DNA from: REEB52 sp964626905
GTDB taxonomy: Bacteria > Chlamydiota > Chlamydiia > Chlamydiales > SM23-39
Direction of reading: 5' to 3'
DNA: 64,000 nt
Assembly (NCBI GenBank): GCA_964626905.1
Contig: CAZVHA010000001.1
Span: 310,001 to 374,000, forward strand
In this document: in pieces, positions 62,425 to 64,000 of the stretch
Numbering within the stretch: position 1 is the stretch's first letter
How the letters are laid out: each line of letters opens with the position of its first letter
Program-made: the position numbers and the translations under genes
The notes under the pieces: model-generated
Database searches by the model: none
Told to the model about the DNA's origin: nothing
Seen by the model: the letters and a program-made list of their open reading frames with translations, nothing else

Positions 62425-63687
62425 ATGTTGCTCCGCATAGTAGCGCTCATTTGGAAGGAGTTTCTGGCGGTTCTGAAAGACAAAAAGAGCCGCATTTCGA
62501 TTTTGCTCCCTCCAATTATTCAACTGATTATTTTTACACCGGCGGCTACTTTGGACGTCAAAAATGTCCCTGTCGGCATTTTATCAAAAGATTCGGGGAA
62601 AGAGGCTTTTGAATTGACGCAACGATTTCAAGGCTCTCCCTTTTTTAACCGGATTGTCTATCTAAAAAGCGAAGAGGAGATTCAGCCGTTCATCGATCAG
62701 CAAAAAGGGGTTATGGTGGTGAGCATCGACGAGCTGTTTTCGCGGAATCTCAATGAGGAAAAAACGGCAACAGTGCAGCTCATTTTGGATGGGAGAAAAT
62801 CGAATACAGCACAAATTCTCATGGGATATACAGAGGCGATCATCGAGCAATATACCGAGAGGGATTCAAAAATCGGAGTATGCCAAGGAGGCGCCCTGAA
62901 TTTGAATCAAGCTCTGCTGTCGCCGAAGCAACCCAACTTGAATAAGTTGGGTGATGCAGGCGGATTCAAATTCAGTGGCTGTCCGACGTTGGCAGAACCG
63001 ATTTTTGAATCACGAGCGGTATATAATCGAGAATTTACAAAAGAGAATGCAAAACTATTCCCCCGCTTTTGGTTCAATCCAAATCTGATCTATTCTTGGT
63101 ACAATATCCCCTCGCTTGTCGCGACGCTGTCGATGCTGGCCTGTCTCATTGTCACAACGCAATCGGTCGCAAGAGAAAGGGAGCTCGGCACGTTTGATCA
63201 GCTGCTCGTCTCGCCTCTCATCCCGTTTGAAATTCTCGTGGGGAAAATTGTTCCAGGGATTGCCATTGGGATGGTGGAGGGGTCGTTTCTCATGGGGATG
63301 GGGATTCTTTTATATCAGGTCCCTTTTACCGGATCGCTTCTTCTTTTCTTTTTGAGCCTATTTGTTTTCGTCTCGGCGATTAGCGGCGTCGGCCTTTTTA
63401 TCTCGTCGCTCTCTTTTACACAGCAGCAGGCGATGCTCGGCACTTTTGTCTTCATGTTGCCATCCGTTCTCTTATCTGGCTTTGCGACCCCGATTGAAAA
63501 TATGCCGATATGGCTCCAACCGATCACCTATTTGATCCCCCTGAAATACATGCTCGTCATTTCCAAAGGTCTTTTTCTTAAGGCGATTTCAGCAAGGGTT
63601 GTTTTTCATCAAATTTGGCCGATGTGTCTTATCGCATTTTTCAACATTGTGGGGGCTGGGCTCTTTTTTAAAAGGAGGATCCAGTGA
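62425..63687 (+). CDS. ABC-2 permease (YbhR-like) with in-frame palindromic insertion
   Basis: 420-aa permease of the same family as the preceding gene, with the N-terminal LIWKEFLAVLKDKKSR, VQLILDGRKSNTAQILMGYT, RERELGTFDQLLVSPL and the last helices complete. It is about 50 residues longer than the E. coli protein (368 aa). The surplus lies at about residues 147-196 in the periplasmic domain, before PIFESRAVYNREF, and is exactly the palindromic element at 62863-63011. The frame is intact on both sides, so the gene is probably functional. Its stop overlaps the GTG of the next gene. Confidence 0.9.
   Translation: MLLRIVALIWKEFLAVLKDKKSRISILLPPIIQLIIFTPAATLDVKNVPVGILSKDSGKEAFELTQRFQGSPFFNRIVYLKSEEEIQPFIDQQKGVMVVSIDELFSRNLNEEKTATVQLILDGRKSNTAQILMGYTEAIIEQYTERDSKIGVCQGGALNLNQALLSPKQPNLNKLGDAGGFKFSGCPTLAEPIFESRAVYNREFTKENAKLFPRFWFNPNLIYSWYNIPSLVATLSMLACLIVTTQSVARERELGTFDQLLVSPLIPFEILVGKIVPGIAIGMVEGSFLMGMGILLYQVPFTGSLLLFFLSLFVFVSAISGVGLFISSLSFTQQQAMLGTFVFMLPSVLLSGFATPIENMPIWLQPITYLIPLKYMLVISKGLFLKAISARVVFHQIWPMCLIAFFNIVGAGLFFKRRIQ
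62863..63011 (+). repeat. Palindromic element in frame inside a permease gene, family A copy 2
   Basis: Outer arms GATTCAAAAATCGG / CCGATTTTTGAATC are perfect 14-bp inverted repeats at the edges; the next part TGCCAAGGAGGCGCCC on the left and GTGGCTGTCCGACGTTGGCA on the right is the same core as at 46021-46270; GAATTTGAATC/GATTCAAATTC follows, then a small central hairpin ACCCAACTT/AAGTTGGGT. The element encodes the peptide beginning VCQGGALNLNQALLS in the permease frame without a stop. Confidence 0.9.
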
Positions 63688-64000
63688 AGCGCCTGTTTCT
63701 TCTCCCTTTTCTTTTTTTTGGATCTTGCATGATGGGACCCAACTACACTGCGCCTGAAATTGCGATCAAAGAGGCATGGGTGGTGGGCCGGGGCAGTGAA
63801 GAGGAGATTGTTTCTGATTGGTGGAATCTTTTTGATGAGCCGCTACTCACACAAATCATCGAAAAAGGGGTGATTTTCAACAAAGATATTTTGGCAGCTG
63901 AGGCCAATATTTTGCAGGCAATTGCCCTCAAACAGGTCGCCGCCTCCAATCTTTTCCCCCAAATTGGCGCCGATTTGAGTGCAACGAAGACCTATTTTAG
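63684..64000 (+). CDS. Outer-membrane efflux lipoprotein, NodT/TolC-like (partial)
   Basis: Start of an outer-membrane channel protein, cut by the window end after about 105 codons. Begins at GTG 63684 behind an AAGGAGG ribosome site, overlapping the previous stop (GTGA). The N-terminus KRLFLLPFLFFGSCMMGPNY holds a lipobox ending in Cys 15, then the family-typical WWNLFDEPLLTQIIEKGV and NKDILAAEANILQA. Completes the tripartite exporter with the ATPase, permeases and fusion protein. Confidence 0.9.
   Translation, partial: MKRLFLLPFLFFGSCMMGPNYTAPEIAIKEAWVVGRGSEEEIVSDWWNLFDEPLLTQIIEKGVIFNKDILAAEANILQAIALKQVAASNLFPQIGADLSATKTYF

Noticed and set aside
1..64000. tRNA genes, rRNA genes and intact insertion sequences
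   Set aside because: I found no cloverleaf-like T-arm sequence in a gene gap, no rRNA segment and no transposase-like protein.

Overview
The window is a chromosome segment from a member of the Chlamydiae, most likely an environmental, non-Chlamydiaceae lineage. Three things point there. Several gene neighbourhoods are ones I recall from Chlamydia: waaA next to leuS; pyrG, ruvX, zwf and pgl; tsaD, rpmG and a LolC/D-type transporter; fabI next to a HAD hydrolase; and an LcrH chaperone with two CopB/CopD-like translocators. The enoyl-ACP reductase has a plant-type active site, as chlamydial FabI does. There are several bilobed hydrophobic proteins of the inclusion-membrane (Inc) type. Base composition is moderate and clearly above that of C. 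trachomatis, which would suit a Waddlia/Estrella-like organism, but I did not compute GC content or run a phylogeny. No tRNA, rRNA, CRISPR array or intact transposase gene was recognised.

Layout. 0-10 kb: waaA and leuS, an M48-type metalloprotease, a metallo-beta-lactamase-fold hydrolase, a MATE exporter, a USP-type deubiquitinase and PPi-dependent phosphofructokinase. 10-16 kb: pyrG-ruvX-zwf-opcA-pgl, tightly overlapped and covering CTP synthesis plus the oxidative pentose phosphate entry. 15.8-17.7 kb: three small Inc-like proteins. 17.7-28 kb: tsaD, rpmG, LolC/E-like and LolD-like transporter genes, ugd, parA, fabI, a HAD phosphatase, small membrane proteins and hemL. 28-33 kb: a TamA/TamB-like pair. 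33-36 kb: a type III secretion translocator operon. 36-39 kb: an Mla (MCE) lipid transport operon. 39-47 kb: large unknown proteins, duplicated small membrane proteins, a secreted protein and an Inc-like protein. 47-58.8 kb: a lipase-like hydrolase, manA, a YihY-type protein, a secreted kinase-like protein, a glycolipid-synthase-like glycosyltransferase, NCS2 and PiT transporters, a cyclophilin and a Nudix protein. 58.8-64 kb: a Ybh-type ABC exporter operon (membrane fusion protein, double ATPase, two permeases) running into a truncated outer-membrane efflux lipoprotein.

The most unusual content is a scattered set of long, imperfect to near-perfect inverted repeats (foldbacks) at 4942-5108, 22330-22520, 32957-33139, 35943-36022, 46021-46270, 55479-55604, 56773-57157 and 62863-63011. 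Several begin at or within a few bases of a stop codon. Two pairs share an internal core while their outer arms differ: 46021 with 62863, and 22330 with 56773. The copy at 62863-63011 lies in frame inside the last permease gene and adds about 50 residues without breaking it. The copy at 55479-55604 sits in frame at the start of the cyclophilin gene. This resembles the palindromic elements known from Rickettsia, which also insert into protein genes. I regard this repeat system as the best candidate for something undescribed.
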